From: a virus | Virus record (IMG/VR): IMGVR_UViG_3300018063_000007 | Coordinates: 1-50,846 of that record | Strand: one strand, 5' to 3' | DNA length: 50,846 bases | In this document: piece after piece, positions 39,254 through 47,755 of the stretch | Position numbering within the stretch: position 1 is the stretch's first letter | Layout: each line of letters starts with the position of its first letter | Notes under the pieces: generated by a model | Seen by the model: the letters and a program-made list of their open reading frames with translations, nothing else | The model's database searches: none | Told to the model about the DNA's origin: nothing | Program-made: the position numbers and the translations under genes

Positions 39254-39792
39254 CGAGGCACCGCCACGCGCCGCTTCTCCTCCCAACAGAGGTCTTCCCA
39301 CGCCTCACACGCCACATCTCCAGACATTCGCTGCACTTTCGCTTTGTGGTCGCTCACGGCTTTATCGTATCGGGCGTCAGCCTCGTTTGAGCTTAGCTCA
39401 GCGTCACGTGCATGTGTGCCAGTCTGGCCCATCAACTCGGCGGCATTCCACTTGAGGATGAACAAGAACTTGTCGAGCGCGGGCAGGCCATCGCGGCGCC
39501 AACCAGTGTTCACGTAGCTGGGGTCGGTGCGCGGGTCGTACGCCCACAAGAACTGGAATCCATCCTGATAACATGTAAGCGTCTCGGGGGAGGCTTTGCC
39601 AGACTTGAAATGAAGGTAGGTGCGCTCGTCGACTTCTGCACACCCACACCGAAAGCGTTGCTCAACACGCCACCGTTGCTCGTACTCGCTCCACCGCACG
39701 CGGATTGGGGGGATGCCGCACAAGCCCAGGGCGAATTTGTTGTAGCTATCGAGACCTCGGGCGAAATTACTCGGCAGTCGGGGCGTCATCAC
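39250..39792 (-). CDS. Hypothetical late protein
   Basis: 180 residues. It has aromatic, mixed structure (NKFALGLCGIPPIRVRWSEY), CGC in the middle (RFRCGCAEVDERTY), and a helical C-terminus (ADARYDKAVSDHKAKVQRM). It overlaps the preceding gene by 26 bases. It may be a minor head protein; no family was recognised. Confidence 0.5.
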   Translation of the reverse strand: MMTPRLPSNFARGLDSYNKFALGLCGIPPIRVRWSEYEQRWRVEQRFRCGCAEVDERTYLHFKSGKASPETLTCYQDGFQFLWAYDPRTDPSYVNTGWRRDGLPALDKFLFILKWNAAELMGQTGTHARDAELSSNEADARYDKAVSDHKAKVQRMSGDVACEAWEDLCWEEKRRVAVPR

Positions 39793-40249
39793 TCAGTACG
39801 GCCTCGACCAGTTGCGAGTCAGCTTCCTCCAACCCACGATCGGGCGGCGGAGTGCGCTGCCCAAGGGGATTGGTCTTGAACCCACGGCCTTTGAGGGCCA
39901 TCGCGCGGGTGCTGATGTCCATGACCTTGGGGGTGAGCGGTGTGCCATCGTCCGCGAACTTCTGCTCCATCGACTCTAGCGGGAATGACGAGGTTGGCGC
40001 GGCTTCCTCAGAGGTGAGGTCTGGCTTCGTCGGCACGCCATTGATAACGGTGCAGAGGCGCTCAACACGATACTCAGTGAAATGGTCCCACGTCACCGCT
40101 GAGTGGTAGATGTAATGGCGGGCCTCACCCACGGAAGGGATGAGTTTCTCTTCATGCGGCCCCCACACCTCCTCTTTACCGTCGAACGTGACGCTCACGG
40201 GGGCGTCGGTGCGATTGCGGATGACGACTGTTTCGTACCTGCTTGCCAT
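39767..40249 (-). CDS. Hypothetical late protein
   Basis: 160 residues with GGAGAA before ATG. The N-terminal ~70 residues form a beta domain (YETVVIRNRTDAPVSVTFDG, RHYIYHSAVTWDHF); the C-terminus is polar and flexible. The first gene after the hairpin gap at 40250-40337, so it may have its own expression level. Confidence 0.5.
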   Translation of the reverse strand: MASRYETVVIRNRTDAPVSVTFDGKEEVWGPHEEKLIPSVGEARHYIYHSAVTWDHFTEYRVERLCTVINGVPTKPDLTSEEAAPTSSFPLESMEQKFADDGTPLTPKVMDISTRAMALKGRGFKTNPLGQRTPPPDRGLEEADSQLVEAVLSDDAPTAE

Positions 40250-40289
40250 AAATGTGTTCTCCTTTGGTCTCCTTTGTGAAAGCGAGCCC

Positions 40290-40320
40290 CCAGGCCGTAA
40301 AGGAGGGCAAACCGGCCTGG
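40290..40320 (-). terminator. Hairpin in late intergenic gap (possible terminator or attenuator)
   Basis: CCAGGCCG (40290-40297) pairs with CGGCCTGG (40313-40320), extended by a few more pairs beyond one mismatch. It lies in the 88-base gap after the gene at 40338. No T-run follows, so termination would be partial at best. It would limit read-through from coat genes into neck genes. Confidence 0.45.
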
Positions 40321-40337
40321 AGGCCCCTACTTCCTAA

Positions 40338-40742
40338 CTAAGACTTCAGAGGCTCGACAACCAGCGTCACGATAACGCCGGTGAAATCGTCCCCTGCGGC
40401 CAGGAGCTTGCTTGTGACCACAATGAGTTCGCAAGCATCGAGTTGCTCGCTAACCTTGATGCCACAAGCGCCTTCTGGGCCGGCCCCGGCCGTAACGAGG
40501 GCCACTGAGCCAAGCACCCTGCCTGTGAGGCTTGCTTCTCGTACACGAATGGTAATGCCGTCACCGGCACCAGTCGACGTAAGCACCCCAACAACCACTC
40601 TCTCCAACTCCAAGTTCTCTGGGACTTGGATGACAGCAATCACTGCCTCGGTGTCGGTAGTTGCAACGAGGGCATCGGGGATTGGCCCAACAGTAAGGTA
40701 CTTGCCACCGTACAACTCTCGTTCAATGTCACTTTGTGCCAT
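40338..40742 (-). CDS. Small beta-rich head protein (putative decoration)
   Basis: 134 residues with AGGAGG before ATG. It is rich in Val, Thr and Gly with strands such as AVIAVIQVPENLELERVVVG. Two genes downstream of the coat gene and strongly primed for translation, which fits an abundant head decoration or fibre base. No family was recognised. Confidence 0.5.
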   Translation of the reverse strand: MAQSDIERELYGGKYLTVGPIPDALVATTDTEAVIAVIQVPENLELERVVVGVLTSTGAGDGITIRVREASLTGRVLGSVALVTAGAGPEGACGIKVSEQLDACELIVVTSKLLAAGDDFTGVIVTLVVEPLKS

Positions 40743-40755
40743 TATTCATTCCTCC

Positions 40756-41220
40756 TTATGACCACACAACGTCGATAGCAACGGGGTCGGTGGCGTCGAG
40801 GTCGGTAGTCCCATCAACGGCTTGGTTTGCCACGACGTTGATGCTCGTACCGCATTCGATGCCGTTGTCTTCAGTGAGATAGACAGTCTCCGAGGACTGT
40901 CGTACTTTGCACCACACACGTGCGCGGATGACCGTGCCATCGAGAATGTCAACTGAGGCGTTGGCAGTTGCCTCGACCCCAGCCGAATCAGCGTTGGACT
41001 TCACCCGGATTCCATACACCCTGCCAGGCGAGCCCTTGATGACAGTGGCGGTTGCGTTCGTACCGGAGGGCACAGCCGTATAATTCGGCTCTGCAACCTC
41101 TCGGCGCTCCACAAGGCGCTCGAAATGCTCCTTGAGAGCGAACAACCACGCACTCGTGAGACGGCCAGTCTTGTACTGGTCGCGTGCGATGAATGAGAAG
41201 AACTTGTCTGCGATAGCCAT
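40756..41220 (-). CDS. Head-associated protein (putative decoration/head fibre)
   Basis: 154 residues with GAGGAG before ATG. The N-terminal helix (FFSFIARDQYKTGRLTSAW, LKEHFERLVERREV) is followed by a beta domain (GRVYGIRVKSNADSAG, SVDILDGTVIRARVW). Directly after the major coat gene. Decoration or minor head protein is inferred from position. Confidence 0.55.
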   Translation of the reverse strand: MAIADKFFSFIARDQYKTGRLTSAWLFALKEHFERLVERREVAEPNYTAVPSGTNATATVIKGSPGRVYGIRVKSNADSAGVEATANASVDILDGTVIRARVWCKVRQSSETVYLTEDNGIECGTSINVVANQAVDGTTDLDATDPVAIDVVWS

Positions 41221-41232
41221 GTCGTTCTCCTC

Positions 41233-42531
41233 TTACCTTACGTGCACAACCACTTTGTTGGTCGAAATCCCGGAGAGCTTCGCGCTCGCGTGCGAGTTCT
41301 GATTAGCGAAGTTGCCTGCCCACTCGAACACCGCCTCGTAGGCGTCCTGGCCCATGATCGGGCGCAGCACGTCTCCACCCTTGTCGACCCACTGGCCGGG
41401 GGTGTTCTCGTACCGCTTGAACCAGCGCTTGTCGACGAAGTACATGATGTCGTAGTCGCAGTCGCGGTCCACCTTAACGGGGTACCCGCTGAACTCCACG
41501 TCCTTCGTAAGAGCCTGGCCCTTGAAGCCGCCGTCGTGGTCGTTGGCCCCACCGCTAGAGATGTACATACGGTTTGCGGAGAGGATCGCTTGATAGGCTC
41601 GACGAACGGAGTGTTCGCACCAGTATTCGCGGATCATCGAGTTACCAAGCTGGGAGGCCACGTCGAGGGCTTGCTGCATGACATCGGTGTTGAGCGCACC
41701 CACGGAGCCAATCACAGTCGAGCGGCAGATGTCTTGCTCGGTGCGGTTGATGCCGTGGTAGTTGTTGACGAACTCACCATCGTCGATGTGTCCACGCATG
41801 CCCATCGGGTCGAGGTTGAAGTGTGCATCGGCAACCTCGGTGATGTTCATGGTCGGGGCAAGGACGATGATCGCGTTGTCGGGGGCCTGAACTGCTGAGA
41901 GGGGGCTGTTGACGGTCACGCGATTGCCGTCGTTCGTACCGGCGAAGCCAACTTCGGTCACCCGACGCACAGCGAGGACGGCCGAGCCGTCGGCGCTAAG
42001 GATGGCGATTTTCTGGCCTCGGTTGAGGAAACGGGCGCCGTTCACAGCGCCGGGGACGCCACCAGGAGCATCGACGATCAACTCAGTGGTGTCGGTGGCT
42101 GCGCCATTCTTAAGGGCTTGGATGCCCCGACCATCGGCCCACATGATCTGATTCATGAGGTCGGTGAAGTCGGTACGGGCACCCTCGCTCTCAAGCGAGA
42201 AGGTCTGCTTGTACGCGCCCTTGTTGGTCTTGGAGACCTTCATGGACACGCCAGACAGGAAGATGCGCGAGTAACCGAACCGGCAAGGGATACGCATGTT
42301 GATGCCGGTCTGGGGCTGCGGCTCAGGGAGCGGGCCGAGTTCGCGAACGAAGCCGGCGCCGTAGTTACGCCCGGAGTGGAGCGCAACGGTGATGTAGTCC
42401 TTGCCTTCCCAGGTCATGCTTGGAACTTTCTGGAACATGTTCCACGCAGCAACCTCGGTCGGCAAAAGTTCGATGTACGTCGGTTCGTAGACGTACTTGA
42501 GAAGGTAACTAGCAGTCGTGGTATCAGCCAT
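41233..42531 (-). CDS. Major capsid protein
   Basis: 432 residues with AGAGGA before ATG. Features expected of a coat protein: next to a scaffold-like gene, Gly/Ala-rich, soluble, with a conserved N-terminal region (TYIELLPTEVAAWNMFQKVP) and a long central helix-beta part (SESEGARTDFTDLMNQIMWA-like stretch near residue 112). It probably adopts the HK97 fold seen in P22-like coats. Position and size make this call firm; the exact family needs a profile search. Confidence 0.8.
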   Translation of the reverse strand: MADTTTASYLLKYVYEPTYIELLPTEVAAWNMFQKVPSMTWEGKDYITVALHSGRNYGAGFVRELGPLPEPQPQTGINMRIPCRFGYSRIFLSGVSMKVSKTNKGAYKQTFSLESEGARTDFTDLMNQIMWADGRGIQALKNGAATDTTELIVDAPGGVPGAVNGARFLNRGQKIAILSADGSAVLAVRRVTEVGFAGTNDGNRVTVNSPLSAVQAPDNAIIVLAPTMNITEVADAHFNLDPMGMRGHIDDGEFVNNYHGINRTEQDICRSTVIGSVGALNTDVMQQALDVASQLGNSMIREYWCEHSVRRAYQAILSANRMYISSGGANDHDGGFKGQALTKDVEFSGYPVKVDRDCDYDIMYFVDKRWFKRYENTPGQWVDKGGDVLRPIMGQDAYEAVFEWAGNFANQNSHASAKLSGISTNKVVVHVR

Positions 42532-42552
42532 TCTATCCTCTGTGCGCTAAGG

Positions 42553-43473
42553 CTATTCTGAAGCGAGCACCCTATCAGTTTCGCGGTCCTGCCAGTTCCG
42601 AAGGTCTGCAAGCCACTTGTCGGTGCCGGCTTCGTGCTTAGAGCTGAAGCCTTCGCCTCGGGTGGTTGGGCCTTCGCTGGTGGTTGCTCGACTCAGATTT
42701 GCCTCGCGGCGTTGTTTGACTTTTTCGATGTCTCGTGCCCCAAGTGCCGTCGCTACTGGGATGAACAAGTCGCCCTTAACGGAGTTGAAGACTTGGGTGA
42801 TAACTTTGCGTTGGAGTTGGGGGTCCCAAAACGCTTCAAGCATGGTCTCGTTGCCAGGTTCATTGATGTCGTGGCCAACGAGGTCCTTGATGCGCATGAG
42901 GGTCTTGTCGCTCGGCTCGGAGCCGAACTCCTCTTTGTAGAGCGAACGCAAGTGCTCCAGCCCGGCCGTATTGTGCGAACGGGCGTAGATTTGACGATCG
43001 CGCTCGGAAGCGTCGATCTCTGCAAAAAGCCCTGGGCGCCGAGACTCCAATCGACGAATAATTTCGTCGGTGAGTGCTTCGTCGCGGCTGTCGCGCGTTG
43101 CTGCGAGACGTTCGGCCTCTTGCTGCGCGAGGTAGTCAGCTTCAGCTTTCTCGTACTCAGCGAGTCGAGACAGCTTTGATTTGGCTTCCTCGGGCGTGTA
43201 CCCAAGCTCACGATACTCTTTCTCGCGCTTAGCGCGCTCGTTGAGTTGCGTGAACCGCTTGCGAAGCCCGGCCGGGATACCTGAGAAATCTGCATCGCCC
43301 GTATCGTCGGCGTCACGGTCAGTTTTCTCGGCTCCAATGCCTGGTTCGTCATCGTCGGTTTCGTCGCTTGGTTTAGCATCACTTGCTACTGTGCTCGTTG
43401 CTGCACCTTCGTCGTCCCCCTCCAACTTCCAAGGGGCGTCCTCCCTTTCTGGCTCTCTGTACCCGTACCGCAT
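42553..43473 (-). CDS. Scaffolding protein (putative)
   Basis: 306 residues, starting MRYGYREPEREDAPW. Residues 15-65 are very acidic; 70-160 form a charged coiled coil (FTQLNERAKREKEYRELGYT, YEKAEADYLAQQEAERLAA); the C-terminus is polar. An acidic, helical protein directly upstream of the coat gene is the standard place and type of a scaffold. GAGGAG lies before the ATG. It is the first gene after the 43549-43575 promoter. Confidence 0.7.
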   Translation of the reverse strand: MRYGYREPEREDAPWKLEGDDEGAATSTVASDAKPSDETDDDEPGIGAEKTDRDADDTGDADFSGIPAGLRKRFTQLNERAKREKEYRELGYTPEEAKSKLSRLAEYEKAEADYLAQQEAERLAATRDSRDEALTDEIIRRLESRRPGLFAEIDASERDRQIYARSHNTAGLEHLRSLYKEEFGSEPSDKTLMRIKDLVGHDINEPGNETMLEAFWDPQLQRKVITQVFNSVKGDLFIPVATALGARDIEKVKQRREANLSRATTSEGPTTRGEGFSSKHEAGTDKWLADLRNWQDRETDRVLASE

Positions 43474-43548
43474 GGCGTTGTCTCCTCTCGGTTTTTACCG
43501 TGGTTCCGGGCCACGCGAGGCGCTCAGCGCCCTCTTAGTCTTACTATC

Positions 43549-43575
43549 GTTATACTAGATCAAACACTGTGTCAA
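43549..43575 (-). promoter_or_regulatory. Candidate promoter for scaffold/coat operon
   Basis: On the minus strand TTGACA (43570-43575) and TATAAC (43549-43554) with a 15-base spacer. The -35 is perfect and the -10 matches five of six, though the spacer is short. A GGCGC-TCA-GCGCC hairpin (43519-43531) follows in the leader. It would boost expression of scaffold and coat. Confidence 0.5.
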
Positions 43576-43967
43576 GTGACCAACAACCTCCGTACCTTCA
43601 CGTTGTCGGTGACGCTAGGATTCGTGATACGCAGGCGCGTGATGAGAAGGCCGGTCGATGGGTTGGCACCACTGAGAAAGCACGGGAAACCTTCACGCAG
43701 CCCAGTGCTGAAAGTGGTGAGACCATCAAAAATCTCAAGTGTGACCTCACCATCTAGGGCAATGATGCCGGCCCAGGTAAACGCGGTGAGTGGGCCAGCA
43801 GTGTTCACCCAAATGACAGTGTTGGTCGCCGCTGCAACAATGTCGTAAAGCTGGTCATCCTTCTTCGTGAGGCTGTCGATAGAAGGGGGGGTCGTTCCCT
43901 GAGTGAAAACGGCCTCCTCACCCCCTATGAAGATTCGAAAGTCAAACCTGCCTACGAGTGTTGCCAC
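43572..43967 (-). CDS. Late protein in frame with upstream exported gene
   Basis: 131 residues from GTG 43967, directly after the TAA of the preceding gene and in the same frame. There is no purine-rich ribosome-binding site, only the Thr-Pro coding tail of the upstream gene. The chain is beta-rich (FDFRIFIGGEEAVFTQG, LITRLRITN) and resembles small virion proteins. It may be made by coupling or by stop read-through as part of a 232-residue exported fusion. Confidence 0.55.
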   Translation of the reverse strand: MATLVGRFDFRIFIGGEEAVFTQGTTPPSIDSLTKKDDQLYDIVAAATNTVIWVNTAGPLTAFTWAGIIALDGEVTLEIFDGLTTFSTGLREGFPCFLSGANPSTGLLITRLRITNPSVTDNVKVRRLLVT

Positions 43968-44270
43968 TTACGGCGTTGAAGTTGCCGTTGGTGTTGGGGT
44001 AGCTGTGGCAGTGGCGGTCGGGGTCGCGGTCGCGGTACTCGTAGCGAACGAACACGCTCCACAGCCCGAAATCACTCGACGGCTACCGTTCTGGCACGAG
44101 TAGATGCAACAATCACCCTTCGCGCCGTAAAGGCCAACGTCAGCAGCACCACACGTAGGCTGCACCGAGGGGCGTGGGAGCCCCATGATGAACGGGCCGT
44201 CCGCGCGTACAGGCACGACTGCGCACACCGCCAGCGTAATGAGGAACACAATAGCGAGAAATGCTTTCAT
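43968..44270 (-). CDS. Exported Cys-rich protein with Thr-Pro tail
   Basis: 100 residues with AGGAGG before ATG. Signal peptide 1-23 (FLAIVFLITLAVCAVVPVRA), a Cys-rich core 40-73 (nine cysteines, e.g. GDCCIYSCQNG), then TATATPT repeats 75-100 up to the stop. The tail is the same style as in the giant proteins at 26843 and 29272. A linker ending in a stop is odd, and the next codons are open in the same frame (see 43572). Confidence 0.65.
   Translation of the reverse strand: MKAFLAIVFLITLAVCAVVPVRADGPFIMGLPRPSVQPTCGAADVGLYGAKGDCCIYSCQNGSRRVISGCGACSFATSTATATPTATATATPTPTATSTP
43971..44048 (-). repeat. Thr-Pro/Ala tail repeat
   Basis: Low-complexity coding DNA for the last 26 residues ([15 protein letters not shown] units) of the exported protein. 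Confidence 0.85.
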
Positions 44271-44278
44271 CGTTCCTC

Positions 44279-44554
44279 CTATGAAGGGATCGCCGAGCTA
44301 ACGACGACGGCGTTCTGGTCGTCGTTGATCGTCAGGTAAGCGGTTTCGCCCTGGGCGTTTCTTAGCTCAAGCACGGTCTGGCCGGACTTGCCTCGAATGA
44401 CGCCGAGTAGTGTACCAACCTTATCGATGAAGACATGCCGGTCTTGCTGGCCGTTCGCCGCGTTTGCGGTAACGCCATCGCCGGTGTAGTCCTTGCGGGC
44501 CGCACCAGTCATGCGCTTTGCTTCGGGGAAGTTTTCGACAACTGTGACTGCCAT
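44279..44554 (-). CDS. Small late protein
   Basis: 91 residues with AAGGAGA before ATG. Beta-rich C-terminus (TVLELRNAQGETAYLTIND). It lies between portal and scaffold and could be a minor head protein. No family was recognised. Confidence 0.5.
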   Translation of the reverse strand: MAVTVVENFPEAKRMTGAARKDYTGDGVTANAANGQQDRHVFIDKVGTLLGVIRGKSGQTVLELRNAQGETAYLTINDDQNAVVVSSAIPS

Positions 44555-44564
44555 TTTGGTCTCC

Positions 44565-44777
44565 TTAGCCTATGTACTGCTTGTTCATGTAGTGTGCGAA
44601 TTGCTGCTGAGCGGCGCAGAGGACACCAACCGCATCTGGAGTAGCCTTTTGGCCGGTGTAGCCAAGGGCGGTGATTACAGCGGCGATCGTGCCGTCTTCG
44701 TAGTAAGCGGCGAGTGCGTCGGCGCCGTCCTGGGACTCTACGGCGAATTCGACGAGAAGTTGAGCGAGAGTTTTCAT
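44565..44777 (-). CDS. Small helical late protein
   Basis: 70 residues (MKTLAQLLVEFAVESQDGAD...), with AAGGAG before ATG. Ala-rich and helical. The function is unknown. Confidence 0.55.
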   Translation of the reverse strand: MKTLAQLLVEFAVESQDGADALAAYYEDGTIAAVITALGYTGQKATPDAVGVLCAAQQQFAHYMNKQYIG

Positions 44778-44780
44778 GCG

Positions 44781-44963
44781 TTACTCCTTAAAGGCTTTGC
44801 GGTGCGGGAGTTTCTTCTTGACGTTGGTAGCGAGCTGGCTGATAGCGGTGAGGGCTTGGGGTGCGCTCACGGTGGATTTAGAGCGGGCGAACTCGGGGAG
44901 CACTTCAGGCGCAGCGACAGCCGGTGGCGCGGGGTAGACAAGTCGGCGTTGGGTACGAGACAC
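44781..44963 (-). CDS. Small basic late protein
   Basis: 60 residues from GTG 44963, Pro/Ala-rich N-terminus and a Lys-rich end (ATNVKKKLPHRKAFKE). It overlaps neither neighbour. Unknown. Confidence 0.45.
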   Translation of the reverse strand: MSRTQRRLVYPAPPAVAAPEVLPEFARSKSTVSAPQALTAISQLATNVKKKLPHRKAFKE

Positions 44964-44965
44964 AG

Positions 44966-45139
44966 CTAATCGGCGAACGCCCTACGTTTCTTTGCTACGT
45001 ACTTCTTACGGGCTTCGGGCGACGTGCCCTTGATGGTGCCTTTACGTTCACTGGCGTAGAAGACCTGTTCACCTTTCTTGCTGCCATACTGCTTCTTCAT
45101 GGCAGACTTTATCTTCTGGCCCTTCTCGGTAAGCGGCAC
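44966..45139 (-). CDS. Conserved small phage protein (QYGSKKGE.VFYAS type)
   Basis: 57 residues from GTG 45139. The sequence KSAMKKQYGSKKGEQVFYAS followed by KGTIKG is a widely seen phage signature, usually (M/R)YGSKKGE.VFYAS.NKGTI. It is often found between portal and head genes. The function is unknown, though virion association has been suggested for relatives. Confidence 0.75.
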   Translation of the reverse strand: MPLTEKGQKIKSAMKKQYGSKKGEQVFYASERKGTIKGTSPEARKKYVAKKRRAFAD

Positions 45140-45141
45140 GC

Positions 45142-45366
45142 CTAACGCCCAAACGCCTGTGGGAGTGGGATCTTGCGGCCAGGTGGGCGTAGGCCGGGAG
45201 CGTTGACCTTGCCGGGCATTGGCCGGCGCCCAGGCGCCTGACGACCCCCACGTGGAATAGCCATAGTAGGGGCGGGGCTTGGGCCAGCCTGACCAGGCGG
45301 GCGCTGTCCACCAGGCATCGGCGAATAGGGCATCGGGGGCTTAGCGCTAGATCTGTATGCAGCCAT
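45142..45366 (-). CDS. Pro/Gly-rich basic protein
   Basis: 74 residues, about 25% Pro and many Gly and Arg (GGQRPPGQAGPSPAPTM, RRPMPGKVNAPGLRPPGRK). Probably unstructured. GGAG lies before ATG. It may be a small internal head protein, by place only. Confidence 0.5.
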   Translation of the reverse strand: MAAYRSSAKPPMPYSPMPGGQRPPGQAGPSPAPTMAIPRGGRQAPGRRPMPGKVNAPGLRPPGRKIPLPQAFGR

Positions 45367-45407
45367 TCAATTCTCCTTGGGGACCATATATTAGAACAAC
45401 GTTTGTG

Positions 45408-45617
45408 TCAAGCATATCGTGCCTTGGTGCAAGCGTAGCAAAAGAGCGCTCTATGGTGGGAGGCGCCCACAAGTGGACAGGGGGGCGTTTCCCACTTTTG
45501 CGTGTTTCGCGCATGGGCTGGTTGCAAAGCGGCAGTGGCCTTCACAGCGGCGGACATTGGCATGGACTTTGCTAACCTGGGACCACAACCTGGGCATTTC
45601 AACTTCGTAACGCGCAT
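45408..45617 (-). CDS. Zinc-finger-like small protein after portal
   Basis: 69 residues, ATG overlapping the portal stop (TAATG). CPGCG at the start and CYAC at the end (residues 8-11 and 60-63) could form one zinc site, as in small Com-like phage proteins. The middle is variable. Codon use and overlap suggest a real gene. Confidence 0.5.
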   Translation of the reverse strand: MRVTKLKCPGCGPRLAKSMPMSAAVKATAALQPAHARNTQKWETPPCPLVGASHHRALFCYACTKARYA

Positions 45618-47755
45618 TACGCGGCGGCTACCTGTTGACGTTCGGAGCGTCCGGCGGCGCCACCACCTCTGGCGGAAGCGTTTTCGTTCTTCGCGCCCGT
45701 AGTGTCACCGGACTGTTGGCCACCCGCGCCACCTGTGGGCGCGGCGGCCTGTTGAGACATCATCTTCACTTGAACTTGCATTACCGTCTCTTGGAGGTGA
45801 ATACGCATCATGTTCTGGACTGGCGGCGGGAGAGTGCGAAACTCCTCGGACTTCATCCATGTGCTGTGACGCCCATAGTGGAACTCACTATTGTCGACCA
45901 GTGGGTCGACGATAACGGGGAACGGCGGTAGTTGATCGATAGGGGTGAGCAACTCACCTTCAGGTGAGAAGTGCTGCTTGGTGTAGTCAATGACCATGCC
46001 GTGCTCGCGGGCCACTACGTCGTCGTCAGCGTGGGTGTCGTCCATCAGCTCATGGACCTGGAGGGCGCGAATGACCGTCAGGCGCACACGGGGGTCGTTG
46101 ATGTCCACGAGGCCCATTTGCATGGCTTGTTCGTAGGCAGCACGTTTCTGGAGTTGGGTCTTGGGTTGTGCAGACCCGGCTTCGACGCGAATGTCGACCG
46201 AGCCATAGAGGTCGGCAGCCTTAACTTGGGCCATTTGCCAACGGGCTTCCTCACCCTTAATGGCGAAGAAGCTAATATCCGGGGCGTTGTTGCGGAAAAT
46301 GAGAAAGGCTTGGCGCGCCAGCTCCTGATAACTCTGCTCCCAGCCGAAGTAGAGGGCGGCGAAGCGAGTTTGGGCGCGCTGTTGAAGGATGTTCATTGCG
46401 TAGCCACTGTCGACCCGGCCAGGGGCGGCGCCCGTGAGCACTTCTTCGATACCTGCTATGCGCATCATCTCGTCGTCGATTTGCTGGAAGCGCTGGGAAA
46501 AGGAGTTAGGGAGACGCCCACCCTCTAGGCGCTTGGGCTCGCCCAGATCCTTGTTGAACTCGATGATTGAGCCTTCCTCGCCGGGGAAGGTCTTGAGGTC
46601 GCTGCCCTGCGGCATGGCAATTATGCCGTTGGCGGTACGCGCGAAGTATAACTCGACGGAGGCTTGGACACGGTTGCGGTTACGTTGTGGTGCCTTCAAC
46701 GAGTCGGCTGGGCCGGTCTTGTAGTGACAACCAGGTACATCGTCGAAGCCCCAGTGAACCACTGGAATGAAAGGACGGCCACGCTTCTCGGGGTTGCCAT
46801 CATGCGTCGCCAGTTCGGGCTTAGCCTCCAAGACTTCATTACACCCAGCGAATCTAGCGGTCGCGCCGCGTTTATACTCACGGCAAGGCATGATGTAGAG
46901 GTCGTCGACTATTTCGCTGTTATCGAAGACGGTGGCGCCAGAGCCTCGGTTGAGCGTCGAGCCAGTTGCAATGCGAATGATCGACTGCAAGTAGGTCATG
47001 CCAACGTCACTCGGTACCATGTACTGCGCGTCACGTTTGGCTTTCCCTGGGTACTTATTCTGCACCCACGTGAGGCTCTTGAGCCGCCGCACCATAATCA
47101 TGGGTTGATCGTCGATGTGCTTGATTGTGGGGTCGACCCAGACCTCAAATGGGGTGAGCACTTCAAGGTACGGCGTACCTCGCGGGACTTCACTCGACGA
47201 CGGCTCCAACGGTGACTTATGGATGGGGCACTTGCCACCAACTTTCTCGGCTTCTTCGGGTGCCCAGGGCTCTCCTCCTTTGACGCACACCATTACGGGC
47301 ACAGAGTCAACGCGCCCACCGTCGAAGTCCCAGCCCATGAGCGTGTACATATTGTTCATCAAACACACGCCCTTCGATAACTCGGGGCGATGACGGTCGA
47401 GTTGGATGAGGTCTTCGACATGACCAATGACGATTTTGGCGCCATCGGCGGCGGTGCGGTCGTTGTCGCGGTTGCTGCCTGGGGCGAAGGAAAGCGAAGG
47501 CTCGACGCGGCTCAACTCAGCATCGACGCGCCCGAGCACCGATTTGTAGATGTTGGTGACGGGCATAGGTGCAGATTTGCGCAGGGGTGGGCGTTGGAAA
47601 TGCCCCGAGAGGTGGTTGAACTCGATCCACTGGTGGTCTACATAGAACATAGTGTTCTCGTAGAAATTGCGCATAGGGCCAGCACGCGACCCTTCAATAC
47701 GGGCTTGGAACTTTTCGCGCGAGGAGAGGAGCTTGATTTCGAGTTCAGTTGGCAC
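45617..47755 (-). CDS. Portal protein (P22-like)
   Basis: 712 residues, close to the 725 of P22 portal. N-terminal helical region (FYENTMFYVDHQWIEFNHL), wing/stem-like parts (TPFEVWVDPTIKHIDDQPMI; GIEEVLTGAAPGRVDSGYAM; ILQQRAQTRFAALYFGWEQ) typical for portals, and a Gly/Ala-rich C-terminus. It forms the ring through which DNA is packaged, and lies one gene after the large terminase. Confidence 0.8.
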   Translation of the reverse strand: MPTELEIKLLSSREKFQARIEGSRAGPMRNFYENTMFYVDHQWIEFNHLSGHFQRPPLRKSAPMPVTNIYKSVLGRVDAELSRVEPSLSFAPGSNRDNDRTAADGAKIVIGHVEDLIQLDRHRPELSKGVCLMNNMYTLMGWDFDGGRVDSVPVMVCVKGGEPWAPEEAEKVGGKCPIHKSPLEPSSSEVPRGTPYLEVLTPFEVWVDPTIKHIDDQPMIMVRRLKSLTWVQNKYPGKAKRDAQYMVPSDVGMTYLQSIIRIATGSTLNRGSGATVFDNSEIVDDLYIMPCREYKRGATARFAGCNEVLEAKPELATHDGNPEKRGRPFIPVVHWGFDDVPGCHYKTGPADSLKAPQRNRNRVQASVELYFARTANGIIAMPQGSDLKTFPGEEGSIIEFNKDLGEPKRLEGGRLPNSFSQRFQQIDDEMMRIAGIEEVLTGAAPGRVDSGYAMNILQQRAQTRFAALYFGWEQSYQELARQAFLIFRNNAPDISFFAIKGEEARWQMAQVKAADLYGSVDIRVEAGSAQPKTQLQKRAAYEQAMQMGLVDINDPRVRLTVIRALQVHELMDDTHADDDVVAREHGMVIDYTKQHFSPEGELLTPIDQLPPFPVIVDPLVDNSEFHYGRHSTWMKSEEFRTLPPPVQNMMRIHLQETVMQVQVKMMSQQAAAPTGGAGGQQSGDTTGAKNENASARGGGAAGRSERQQVAAA

